Origin: Actinoplanes derwentensis
Lineage (GTDB): Bacteria > Actinomycetota > Actinomycetes > Mycobacteriales > Micromonosporaceae
DNA length: 64,000 nucleotides
Direction of reading: 5' to 3'
NCBI RefSeq assembly: GCF_900104725.1
Contig: NZ_LT629758.1
Location: 7,960,001-8,024,000, forward strand
Shown here piece by piece: positions 57,169 through 64,000 of the stretch (positions are counted from its first letter, which is position 1; the number at the start of each line of letters is the position of its first letter). The notes beneath the pieces were generated by a model. The model saw nothing but the letters and a program-made list of their open reading frames with translations, was not told where the DNA came from and did not search any database. A program made the position numbers and the translations under genes.

Positions 57169-59358
57169 GTGCTGAGACGCTGGGGGAGCGCCCTGCTGGG
57201 TGGCCTACTGATATTGACCCTGTTCCCGGGAGCGGCCCGAGCCGCTGACGACGACACCACGGCCTGTGTGGACATCTCCGATCAGGGGATCTCCGCCGGG
57301 CCACACCACGGCTCGATCGCGGCCGAAGGCGAACCGGACTGTCTTCGGCTGCCCAGCCCGGAAGGCGCCCGGATCCGGGTGCTCGTCTCCTACCCGAGCG
57401 CGCTGACCCCCGAGGTGACGTGGCAGGTCCACAACGCCGACGGAAGGATCGCCTGCGCGGCGTCCGGATGCACGCTCACCGGCCCCGGGCCGTACCGGGT
57501 ACTCGTCGGTGGGGACCGGGCCGTCGCCGACTACGCGATCGCCGTGCAGCGGCTGGACCAGAACCCCACATGCGACACCCTGCCGCAGGGCCGGTTCGGT
57601 GACGTCGAGGGAGTGACCTTCGGACTCTCCGCCGACACCTTCGTCAGATGCTGGACAGTCCCGGCCGGCGCGCACGCCACCCGGGAGACACTCAGCTTCA
57701 CCCGGCTCGGAACGGCCTGGGCCGGTGGAATCGCCCTCGCCGTGCACGACGCGGCCGGCGCACTCGTCTGCGGCAACACCGAGACCAGACTGAACTACCG
57801 CTACCAGGACGACATCTTCCACTGCCGGTTCACCGCCGGTGCGGCGTACACCGTGATCGCGGTGAGCAACCGGACCGACGGGCAGTACCGGATCAACCGG
57901 CGGGACGCCACCGGCGCCGGCTGCCAGGCCCCGGCCACCACCGGATTCGGCGGGCGCGCCTCGGCCGGAACCGTCGCCGCCACCGACGACATCCACTGCT
58001 ACCGGTTCAGCGCCGCCGCCGGCGACCACTACTGGATCAACGTGCGCGGCGGACACGGCTGGGTCACCGACAGCACCGGCGCGATCGAGTGCAGCAGCCT
58101 GCCCTGCCGGGTCACCGGCCGGACCGGCTACCAGGTGCTGGCGACCGCTACCGCCGGCGCCACCCCGATCCGGGTCGACACCTGGAACCTCGGCACCGGA
58201 TCCGGCGTCCCCGCCTCATGCGCCCGCCAGCTGAGCAGCGCCCCCGGCTTCGGTCCGATCGACGGCGAACTGACCGCCGACCGGACCGCGGTCTGCGTGG
58301 CACTGCCGAGCAGCTCCTACAGTTCGTTCCACGTGCGGCTCAGCGGCGACCCGGACGTCTTCCACCTGGCCGTCGCCGACTCCGGCACCGGCGTCGGCGA
58401 ATGCATCGACTACACCACCGTCCGCGAATGCGGTCGCTGGGCCGACGACGCCGCCGAAACACTGCTGATCTTCACCCCCGCGACCGCCACCGACCGGCTC
58501 ACCTTCCGGGCCGAGACCACGTGCAGCAGCGAACCGTGCTTCCCGGACCCGTACACCCTCAGCAGCCTGCTGTCCGCGGACGCCTCCAACCACGCCCCCG
58601 GGCCGATGTGGATCGTCGGCAAGTCACTCGACGTCACCGACCAGATCTCCCTCACCCGGGCCGGGCACACCACGGTTCCCGCCGTCGTCCGGCACCTGAC
58701 CGCCGACCGCACCCAGCTCACCGTCGACGTCGACTTCACCCGCCTGGCCGCCGGAACCTGGAACGTCACCGGCACCTCCACCTTCCGGCCCGGACAGAGC
58801 ACCCTCACCGGGGCGCTCACCGTCCACGGCCCCGCACCGACCGCCGGCACCCCGTCGATCAGCGGAACCGTGCGGGTGGGAGCCGTGGTGAAAGCGGCGA
58901 CCGGCAAATGGGACCCGGTTCCCAGCTTCACCTACCAGTGGACCGCGAACGGGACAGCGATCAAGGGCGCGACCGGGGCTTCCTACTCCATCCCGGCGTC
59001 ACTCCGCGGCAAACGGCTCGCCGTGCGAGTCACCGGGAAACACCCGCACTACGTCCAGGTCACCACGGCCTCAGTGACGGTCGGCTACGGCGTGGCCCCC
59101 AGAGCGACCACCCGGCCGAAGATCAAAGGCACGGCGCGAGCCGGGAAGACGGTAAAGGTCACGGCCGGCGTCTGGTCACCCAAGGCGACCAGCTATCGGT
59201 ACGAGTGGCGAGTCGCGGGCAAACTGGTCGCCACCACGGCCTCGCTGAAGCTCAAGAAGACCTGGACCGGCAAGAAGCTGACCCTGACCGTGATCGCCAA
59301 GCGCACCGGCCATCTCGACGGCCGAGCCGCCGCCACCACGGTGAAGATCCGCAAGTGA
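57169..59358 (+). CDS. Large secreted protein with repeats and C-terminal Ig-like domains
   Basis: 729 residues. Signal peptide LRRWGSALLGGLLILTLFPG, cleaved near ARA. Residues 30-500 are cysteine-bearing beta-rich repeats of about 100 residues, each with a C-x(n)-C pair, e.g. CAASGCTLTGPGPYRVLV and CSSLPCRVTGRTGYQVLA. The last 200 are two actinobacterial repeat domains (ISGTVRVGAVVKAATGKWDP, then IKGTARAGKTVKVTAGVWSP), ending in a basic tail. It is probably cell-wall bound or secreted. The enzymatic function, if any, is unknown. GTG start at 57169. Confidence 0.8.
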   Translation: MLRRWGSALLGGLLILTLFPGAARAADDDTTACVDISDQGISAGPHHGSIAAEGEPDCLRLPSPEGARIRVLVSYPSALTPEVTWQVHNADGRIACAASGCTLTGPGPYRVLVGGDRAVADYAIAVQRLDQNPTCDTLPQGRFGDVEGVTFGLSADTFVRCWTVPAGAHATRETLSFTRLGTAWAGGIALAVHDAAGALVCGNTETRLNYRYQDDIFHCRFTAGAAYTVIAVSNRTDGQYRINRRDATGAGCQAPATTGFGGRASAGTVAATDDIHCYRFSAAAGDHYWINVRGGHGWVTDSTGAIECSSLPCRVTGRTGYQVLATATAGATPIRVDTWNLGTGSGVPASCARQLSSAPGFGPIDGELTADRTAVCVALPSSSYSSFHVRLSGDPDVFHLAVADSGTGVGECIDYTTVRECGRWADDAAETLLIFTPATATDRLTFRAETTCSSEPCFPDPYTLSSLLSADASNHAPGPMWIVGKSLDVTDQISLTRAGHTTVPAVVRHLTADRTQLTVDVDFTRLAAGTWNVTGTSTFRPGQSTLTGALTVHGPAPTAGTPSISGTVRVGAVVKAATGKWDPVPSFTYQWTANGTAIKGATGASYSIPASLRGKRLAVRVTGKHPHYVQVTTASVTVGYGVAPRATTRPKIKGTARAGKTVKVTAGVWSPKATSYRYEWRVAGKLVATTASLKLKKTWTGKKLTLTVIAKRTGHLDGRAAATTVKIRK

Positions 59359-59361
59359 AAA

Positions 59362-59398
59362 GGCGAGGGCCGGCCCCGATCGGGAGCCGGCCCTCGCC
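59362..59398 (+). terminator. Hairpin terminator of the secreted repeat-protein gene
   Basis: GGCGAGGGCCGGC (59362-59374) pairs with 59386-59398; the inner CCCGATCGGG adds more pairs. It begins three bases past the stop. Confidence 0.85.
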
Positions 59399-59468
59399 CG
59401 CACTGTTTTCAAACCAGACAATAGACCCGGCCGATCGACCACCGTCGCCCGGGACGTGCATAGCAAGA

Positions 59469-59493
59469 AGGCCGGACCCGCTGGGTCCGGCCT
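59469..59493 (-). terminator. Hairpin terminator of the minus-strand tRNA-Ser
   Basis: AGGCCGGACCC (59469-59479) pairs with 59483-59493; 3-base loop. It lies 13 bases past the tRNA CCA on the minus strand. Confidence 0.75.
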
Positions 59494-59506
59494 CACCTGT
59501 TCGTGC

Positions 59507-59594
59507 TGGCGGAGGATACGAGATTCGAACTCGTGAGGGGTTTCCCCCAACACGCTTTCCAAGCGTGCGCCCTAGGCCACTAGGCGAATCCTCC
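59507..59594 (-). tRNA. tRNA-Ser (GGA)
   Basis: Read on the minus strand from 59594: acceptor GGAGGAT pairs with ATCCTCC, then G and encoded CCA (59509-59507). Anticodon stem CACGC/GCGTG encloses TTGGAAA, so the anticodon is GGA (reads UCC and UCU). A long variable arm marks class II serine. The anticodon arm is nearly identical to that of the tRNA at 55961. Confidence 0.95.
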
Positions 59595-59684
59595 GAGAGC
59601 CAGAGTACAGACACCTTGAGCCGACTCGCCCGCGGGGAGGGGGTCCGCGTGTGGCCTGGCGTCATTAGGTAGTCTCTCACGTAG

Positions 59685-59767
59685 CCCCTCGTGTGGCGTC
59701 ATCCTGTGAACCTCCCCAGGGCCGGAAGGCAGCAAGGATAAGCGGGCTCTGGCGGGTGCACGAGGGG
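59685..59767 (+). ncRNA. ffs: Bacterial small signal recognition particle RNA (4.5S type)
   Basis: The conserved SRP domain IV loop is present (GGCCGGAAGGCAGCAAGG, 59720-59737), the binding site of Ffh. The ends CCCCTCGTG (59685-59693) and CACGAGGGG (59759-59767) pair to form the rod base. The size (about 83 nt core) fits the short bacterial type. It directly precedes dnaX, as in many actinobacteria. Confidence 0.93.
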
Positions 59768-59866
59768 TCCTTACTTTGTCCTCCGGACACGCACTGTCGG
59801 GGCACGTCGTTTGTTCTTGTCAGACCCTCGACGGAGAATGGCGCGGTCGTTCAGGAGGTGGCAGGA

Positions 59867-62800
59867 GTGGCACTCGCCCTCTATCGCAAGTACCGGCCGC
59901 GCACCTTCGCCGAGATCATCGGCCAAGAGCACGTGACCGAGCCGCTGTCGCAGGCGCTGCGCAGCGGGCGGCTCAACCATGCGTACCTGTTCTCCGGCCC
60001 ACGTGGCTGCGGCAAGACCTCCAGCGCACGCATCCTGGCCCGCTCGCTCAACTGTGAGCAGGGCCCCACCCCCGATCCGTGCGGCGAGTGTCTGTCCTGT
60101 AAGTCGCTGGCCAACGACGGTGCCGGCTCGATCGACGTCATCGAGATCGACGCGGCCAGCCACGGTGGTGTCGACGATGCTCGTGAGTTGCGGGAGAAAG
60201 CGTTCTTCGCGCCCGCCAACAGCCGTTACAAGATCTATGTCATCGACGAGGCGCACATGGTCTCGTCGGCCGGTTTCAACGCGCTGCTCAAGCTCGTCGA
60301 GGAGCCGCCGGACTATGTGAAGTTCATCTTCGCCACCACCGAACCGGACAAGGTCCTCGGCACCATCCGGTCCCGCACCCATCACTACCCGTTCCGGCTC
60401 ATCCCGCCGGCGGTTCTCCGGCCCTACCTGCAGAAACTCACTGAGGCCGAGGGCGTCACCGTCGAGCCGTCGGTCTTGCCGCTGGTCGTGCGGGCCGGTG
60501 GCGGCAGCGCCCGGGACTCGCTGTCGATCCTCGACCAGTTGATCGCCGGTTCCGGGCCGGCCGGAGTCACCTACTCGGGTGCGGTCGCCCTGCTCGGGGT
60601 CACCGACTCCGCCCTGATCGACGAGATGTGCGAGGCGATCGCCGCCGGCCAGGGCGCGGCTGCCTACGCCACCATCGACCGGGTCGCCGACGCCGGGCAC
60701 GAGCCCCGCCGCTTCGCCTCCGACCTGCTCGAACGCTTCCGCGACTTGATCATCCTGCAGCAGGTTCCGGACGCCGTCGCCAAGGGCCTCATCGACGGCC
60801 CCGCCGACCAGCTCGAGGCGATGGCCGTGCAGGCCGCCTCGCTGGGCGCCGCCACCCTGTCCCGTTGCGCGGACATCCTGCACAACGGCCTGATCGAGAT
60901 GCGTGGCACCACCGCCCCCCGCCTGCTGCTGGAACTGGTCACCGCCCGCATGCTGCTGCCCGGCGCGGACGCTTCGACATCGGCGCTGCTGCAGCGGTTG
61001 GAGCGTTTAGAGCAAGGCGTTGTCGTACGGGGGGAGCTCCCCGCCTCCACCCCCGCCCCGATCGACGCGCCCGGTGGTGCCGCACAGCCGCCGTTCGCCG
61101 GTGCTCCGTCCGGTGACCAGGCCGCCGCGTCCGACGGCGCCGCCCGTGGCGGGAAAGCGGCCGCGATGGCTGCCGCCCGTGCCGCACTGAGCCGACAGTC
61201 CGCTGGTCCGGCCCGCCCGGTCTCCCCGGCCCCCGCCGCTCCGGCCTCCCCGGCACCTGTCGCTGCGGCTCCCGCTGTCCCGGCTTCCGGTTCCGCCGGT
61301 CCGGCTTCCGGTTCTGGTGCGGGCTCGGCTGGACAGGCTTCCGGGTCGGCCAGGCACACGGACTCGGGAGCCACCGGTGCCGAGCCTGACTGGAACCAGG
61401 TCGCCGCCGGCCGGGAGTCGGCTCCGGCCGACGCCGGGTATGACGACGAACCACCCCCGTGGGACGAGGAACCGCCGGAGCCGGACGAGCCGATCCGCCG
61501 CGCCCCCGCGGGAGCGCGCCCTCCGGCCCGATCCAACGCCGCCGAGTCTGAATCATCGGCCAGCGACGCTCGACGGCCTGCCAGCAATGCCCCGCAGTCC
61601 GGGGGCGAGGCTCCCCAGCCTGCAGATGACGCAATGCGGCCGGACGACGACGCAACCCAGCCCGTGGGCGACGCGCCTGACTCTGAGGGCATCGCTTCGG
61701 CGGTTCGGACGGACGGTCGGCTGGAGCAGGTTCGGGCCGCCTGGCAGGCGCTCGGGCAGCACCAGTCCAAGGTCAAGGCGATGCAGGACTACGGCATCGG
61801 GGTCCGCGAGGTGGACGGCGAACTGATCGTGTTCGCCGCTCCGACTCAGGCCCTGGTGGACCGCTTCCTGAACTGGAAGGACGCCATCGCCGCCGAGTTC
61901 CGCAAATCCCCTGGTGGGAACTGGCGGATCCGTTGCGAGGTCGGCGGCATCGACGTGCCCTCGGCTCGTTCCGGCACGAGTTCCCGCACCGGCTCCGGCC
62001 AGGGGCAAGGCGGTGCCCACCCGGCGGCAGGCGGTGCTCACCAGGGGACAGCGGGTCCGCCCGGCCGGGCTGCTCCCGAGCGGAATGCCGCGGCCTCCTC
62101 CGCGGCTCCCGAGCGGAACACCGGTCGCACCGAATCCCGTCCGTCCCGGCCCGAGCCGGCCCCGGCCGCCGACGCCGACGACGAGTGGCCGGCACCATCC
62201 GGCGCCGCGGCACCAACCAGAAATGACGCCGGGACATCGACTCCGGCCGCAGGTCAGTCTGGCTCTGCGGGGTTGTCTGGCGCTGACGGTTCCGGGCGGT
62301 CGAATTCGGACGTGAGCCGGCCCGCATCTGCTCGCACTGGTGATTCCGGGCGGGTGGAAGCGCCTTCGGGTGACTCCGGGTGGCCTGAACCGGCCCGGCC
62401 TGGTGGATCGGGATCGGGTGCTGACGATTCGGCGGATAACGAGTGGCCGGAACCGGTCAAACCGGGCAGCGGTCTGGCCTCGGCGGGGGCGTCCGTCTCT
62501 GATGAGGATTCCGCGTGGCCGGAGCCTGTGCGGCCCGGTGGTGGGCTGTCCGGCGGATCGGCTTCCGGGAATGCCGAGCCACATGACGCTGGCGAGGGCA
62601 AACTGAGTGCTGGTTCCGGACCCGGCGATGCCTTAGGTAACGGCGATTCAGATGAAGCTGGAGTGGCTGGCGCGGCCGCGAGTGGTGCCGAACGTGGCGT
62701 GGACGCTGGTGTGGGTCACGGCGATGCGGCCGGTCATGCCGGTGCCGGGTTGGCTTCGGGCGGTGCGGGCGGCGGGGCGGCGTCTGGTGGCGTGAGTGGT

Positions 62801-63301
62801 GGGGCGGCGTCCGGTGGGGTCGCTGTTTCGGCTGCTCCTCGGGACGTGGTGGCTGCTGTGCCGCCGAGTGGTGGGAAGCCCGTTGCGGCTCGGTCGGCTG
62901 CGATGGAGGCGGCTCGGGCTGCTGCGCGGATGGGAACGGGGGCGGTCGGCCGTACCGCCGAAAGGGATGTCTCCAACGGCGCAGCCGTGGGGTCGGCCCC
63001 GGCCGGTGCTCGTGGTGGTGCTGCGGGCAAACCTGGTGGTGGGGCTGCTTTTGCTCAGGCTCGGGCGGCTGCGGCCGGTGGGGCTTCGACGTGGGCGGAC
63101 GGGTCGCCGATCGGGGAGGCGCCCTACGACCCGGAGTATGACGGGCCACCGTCCGGCGAGGCGGCTCTGGAGGGTTTCGACCCGGGTGACGAGCCGTCGG
63201 ACGAGGTCATCGACGAGAAGACCGCGCGGGCGAGCAGCGAAGAGCAGGTGATGCAGCTCCTCCGCGAGGCCTTCGGCGCGGAGAAGATCGGCGAGCTGTG
63301 A
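59867..63301 (+). CDS. dnaX: DNA polymerase III subunits gamma and tau
   Basis: 1144 residues from the GTG at 59867, eight bases after AGGAGG. The AAA+ clamp-loader core: ALYRKYRPRTFAEIIGQEHV, Walker A GPRGCGKTSS, a zinc module with CGECLSCKSL, Walker B YVIDEAHM, and sensor FATTEPDKVLGTIRSR. Domain III ends near 370. From there to about 1080 the chain is disordered, rich in Ala, Ser, Gly, Pro and Glu, interrupted by a folded segment (VRAAWQALGQHQSKVKAMQD). The C-terminus (SSEEQVMQLLREAFGAEKIGEL) should contact the polymerase. It is much longer than enteric DnaX. Confidence 0.95.
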   Translation: MALALYRKYRPRTFAEIIGQEHVTEPLSQALRSGRLNHAYLFSGPRGCGKTSSARILARSLNCEQGPTPDPCGECLSCKSLANDGAGSIDVIEIDAASHGGVDDARELREKAFFAPANSRYKIYVIDEAHMVSSAGFNALLKLVEEPPDYVKFIFATTEPDKVLGTIRSRTHHYPFRLIPPAVLRPYLQKLTEAEGVTVEPSVLPLVVRAGGGSARDSLSILDQLIAGSGPAGVTYSGAVALLGVTDSALIDEMCEAIAAGQGAAAYATIDRVADAGHEPRRFASDLLERFRDLIILQQVPDAVAKGLIDGPADQLEAMAVQAASLGAATLSRCADILHNGLIEMRGTTAPRLLLELVTARMLLPGADASTSALLQRLERLEQGVVVRGELPASTPAPIDAPGGAAQPPFAGAPSGDQAAASDGAARGGKAAAMAAARAALSRQSAGPARPVSPAPAAPASPAPVAAAPAVPASGSAGPASGSGAGSAGQASGSARHTDSGATGAEPDWNQVAAGRESAPADAGYDDEPPPWDEEPPEPDEPIRRAPAGARPPARSNAAESESSASDARRPASNAPQSGGEAPQPADDAMRPDDDATQPVGDAPDSEGIASAVRTDGRLEQVRAAWQALGQHQSKVKAMQDYGIGVREVDGELIVFAAPTQALVDRFLNWKDAIAAEFRKSPGGNWRIRCEVGGIDVPSARSGTSSRTGSGQGQGGAHPAAGGAHQGTAGPPGRAAPERNAAASSAAPERNTGRTESRPSRPEPAPAADADDEWPAPSGAAAPTRNDAGTSTPAAGQSGSAGLSGADGSGRSNSDVSRPASARTGDSGRVEAPSGDSGWPEPARPGGSGSGADDSADNEWPEPVKPGSGLASAGASVSDEDSAWPEPVRPGGGLSGGSASGNAEPHDAGEGKLSAGSGPGDALGNGDSDEAGVAGAAASGAERGVDAGVGHGDAAGHAGAGLASGGAGGGAASGGVSGGAASGGVAVSAAPRDVVAAVPPSGGKPVAARSAAMEAARAAARMGTGAVGRTAERDVSNGAAVGSAPAGARGGAAGKPGGGAAFAQARAAAAGGASTWADGSPIGEAPYDPEYDGPPSGEAALEGFDPGDEPSDEVIDEKTARASSEEQVMQLLREAFGAEKIGEL

Positions 63302-63589
63302 CCGCCCGGCAGACGCACCGGGCGGCAGAGGCACCGCCCGGCAGAGGCGCAAGGCGGTGAAGACGCCGGGCAGAGTAGGGCGCCGGGCAGTAAGTCGGGC
63401 GCCGGGGGCGGAGACGTCGGCGGTGAGAGCTTTGCCATGCGGGGTGGGTGGAATTCGGGTGCTGGCGGGGTGTCCGGTGGCGTCTCGGCGGGCATGAAGT
63501 ACGTGACGGTTACGCTGGCGGCGGTAACTTCGAACGCCGCCTCGTATCGAGGGTGGACAGCGAAATCCGATTAGTTGAGGAGCGGTGCC
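63302..63589 (+). other. dnaX-ybaB intergenic region with short degenerate repeats
   Basis: The first 100 bases contain several copies of a CGCCGGGCAGA-like unit. The remainder has no gene; the promoter or leader of ybaB-recR may be here. GAGGAG (63577-63582) is the ybaB ribosome site. Confidence 0.4.
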
Positions 63590-63913
63590 ATGCGCCCCGG
63601 TGGACAGCCGAACATGCAGCAGATCATGAAGCAGGCGCAGAAGATGCAGCAGCAGGTCGCGCAGGCGCAGGCCGAGCTGGCTGAGGCCGAGTTGACGGGG
63701 ACCGCCGGCAACGGCCTGGTGACCGCGGTGATCACCGGGCTGGGTGAGTTCAAGTCGGTGAAGATCGACCCGAAGGTGGTCGACCCGGAGGACCTGGAGA
63801 CGCTGGAGGATCTGGTGCTCGCGGCGATCCACAATGCGGCTGAGGCGCAGCGGGAGCTGGCCGAGCAGAAGATGGGCCCGGCGACCGGCGGCTTCAACCT
63901 GCCGGGGTTCTGA
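63590..63913 (+). CDS. YbaB/EbfC nucleoid-associated protein
   Basis: 107 residues. [20 protein letters not shown] is the long N-terminal helix, [20 protein letters not shown] and [20 protein letters not shown] are the central sheet and helix, and [16 protein letters not shown] the flexible tail. It binds DNA as a dimer and is placed between dnaX and recR in many bacteria. ATG at 63590; a TTG at 63575 is less likely. Confidence 0.95.
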   Translation: MRPGGQPNMQQIMKQAQKMQQQVAQAQAELAEAELTGTAGNGLVTAVITGLGEFKSVKIDPKVVDPEDLETLEDLVLAAIHNAAEAQRELAEQKMGPATGGFNLPGF

Positions 63914-63917
63914 CCCC

Positions 63918-64000
63918 GTGTACGAAGGTGCCATCCAGGATTTGATCGATGAGCTGGGCCGTCTTCCGGGTGTGGGCCCGAAGTCGGCTCAGCGCATCGC
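63918..64000 (+). CDS. recR: Recombination protein RecR, N-terminal part (cut by window edge)
   Basis: The visible start is GTG at 63918, five bases after the ybaB stop. The N-terminus [20 protein letters not shown], followed by KSAQRIA, is the RecR helix-hairpin-helix. RecR acts with RecO and RecF in RecA loading. The rest of the gene lies outside the window. Confidence 0.93.
   Translation, partial: MYEGAIQDLIDELGRLPGVGPKSAQRI

Noticed and set aside
59693..59866. Longer dnaX start upstream
   Set aside because: It would place the start inside the SRP RNA gene; the GTG at 59867 has an ideal ribosome site and begins with the conserved DnaX sequence.

Overview
The window is high-GC actinobacterial chromosome. 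Gene content, DUF5753/DUF397 regulator pairs, a conservon, an IS701-type element and tandem short hypothetical genes all fit Micromonosporaceae, and Actinoplanes or a close relative is the best guess; that is inference, not a database match. Both edges cut genes: an RTX-repeat protein on the left and recR on the right.

Layout. 0-6.2 kb: RTX end, ArsR-type regulator, roadblock protein, bioY, a secreted M4 metallopeptidase with P domain, a secreted unknown, and a solo TnpB nuclease. 6.3-9.8 kb: a two-component system followed by a chitin-type LPMO translationally coupled to a DUF305 lipoprotein. 9.8-14.3 kb: a LuxR-type ATPase regulator, a secreted beta-propeller lectin-like protein and a small membrane protein. 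14.3-19.8 kb: an SRA-HNH endonuclease and a PLD/DEAD helicase with DUF3427. The helicase is cut in two by an IS701-family element with a clean 4-bp duplication, and removing the element restores a 1030-codon reading frame. 19.8-22.6 kb: purC, a nitroreductase and an HxlR regulator. 22.2-26.9 kb: a cluster of an XRE/DUF5753 regulator, DUF397, small unknown genes and a DUF574 methyltransferase; a 28-bp sequence is shared upstream of the regulator and of DUF397. 26.9-33.3 kb: a GGDEF cyclase, a MarR/MFS pair, two TetR regulators, a dienelactone hydrolase and a VOC protein. 33.3-37.8 kb: an exopolysaccharide-type operon of glycosyltransferase 2, UDP-GlcNAc 2-epimerase, Tat-exported DUF2334 protein and SnoaL-like protein. 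38-44.7 kb: a conservon (cvnA-D) with an extra membrane sensor upstream. 45-54.8 kb: DUF885, PHP, M48, mtnA, DinB, tyrA, M23 lipoprotein and tadA with its partner. 54.8-64 kb: deoD, two serine tRNAs, a STAS protein, a secreted repeat protein, and the conserved ffs-dnaX-ybaB-recR order.

Most promising for follow-up: (1) the SRA-HNH plus PLD-helicase module, which looks like a modification-dependent defence system recently switched off by an insertion; (2) the shared 28-bp operator that ties the XRE/DUF397 pair together; (3) a dispersed hairpin repeat family sitting in convergent intergenic gaps; (4) the LPMO-DUF305 coupling, which suggests copper supply to the enzyme.
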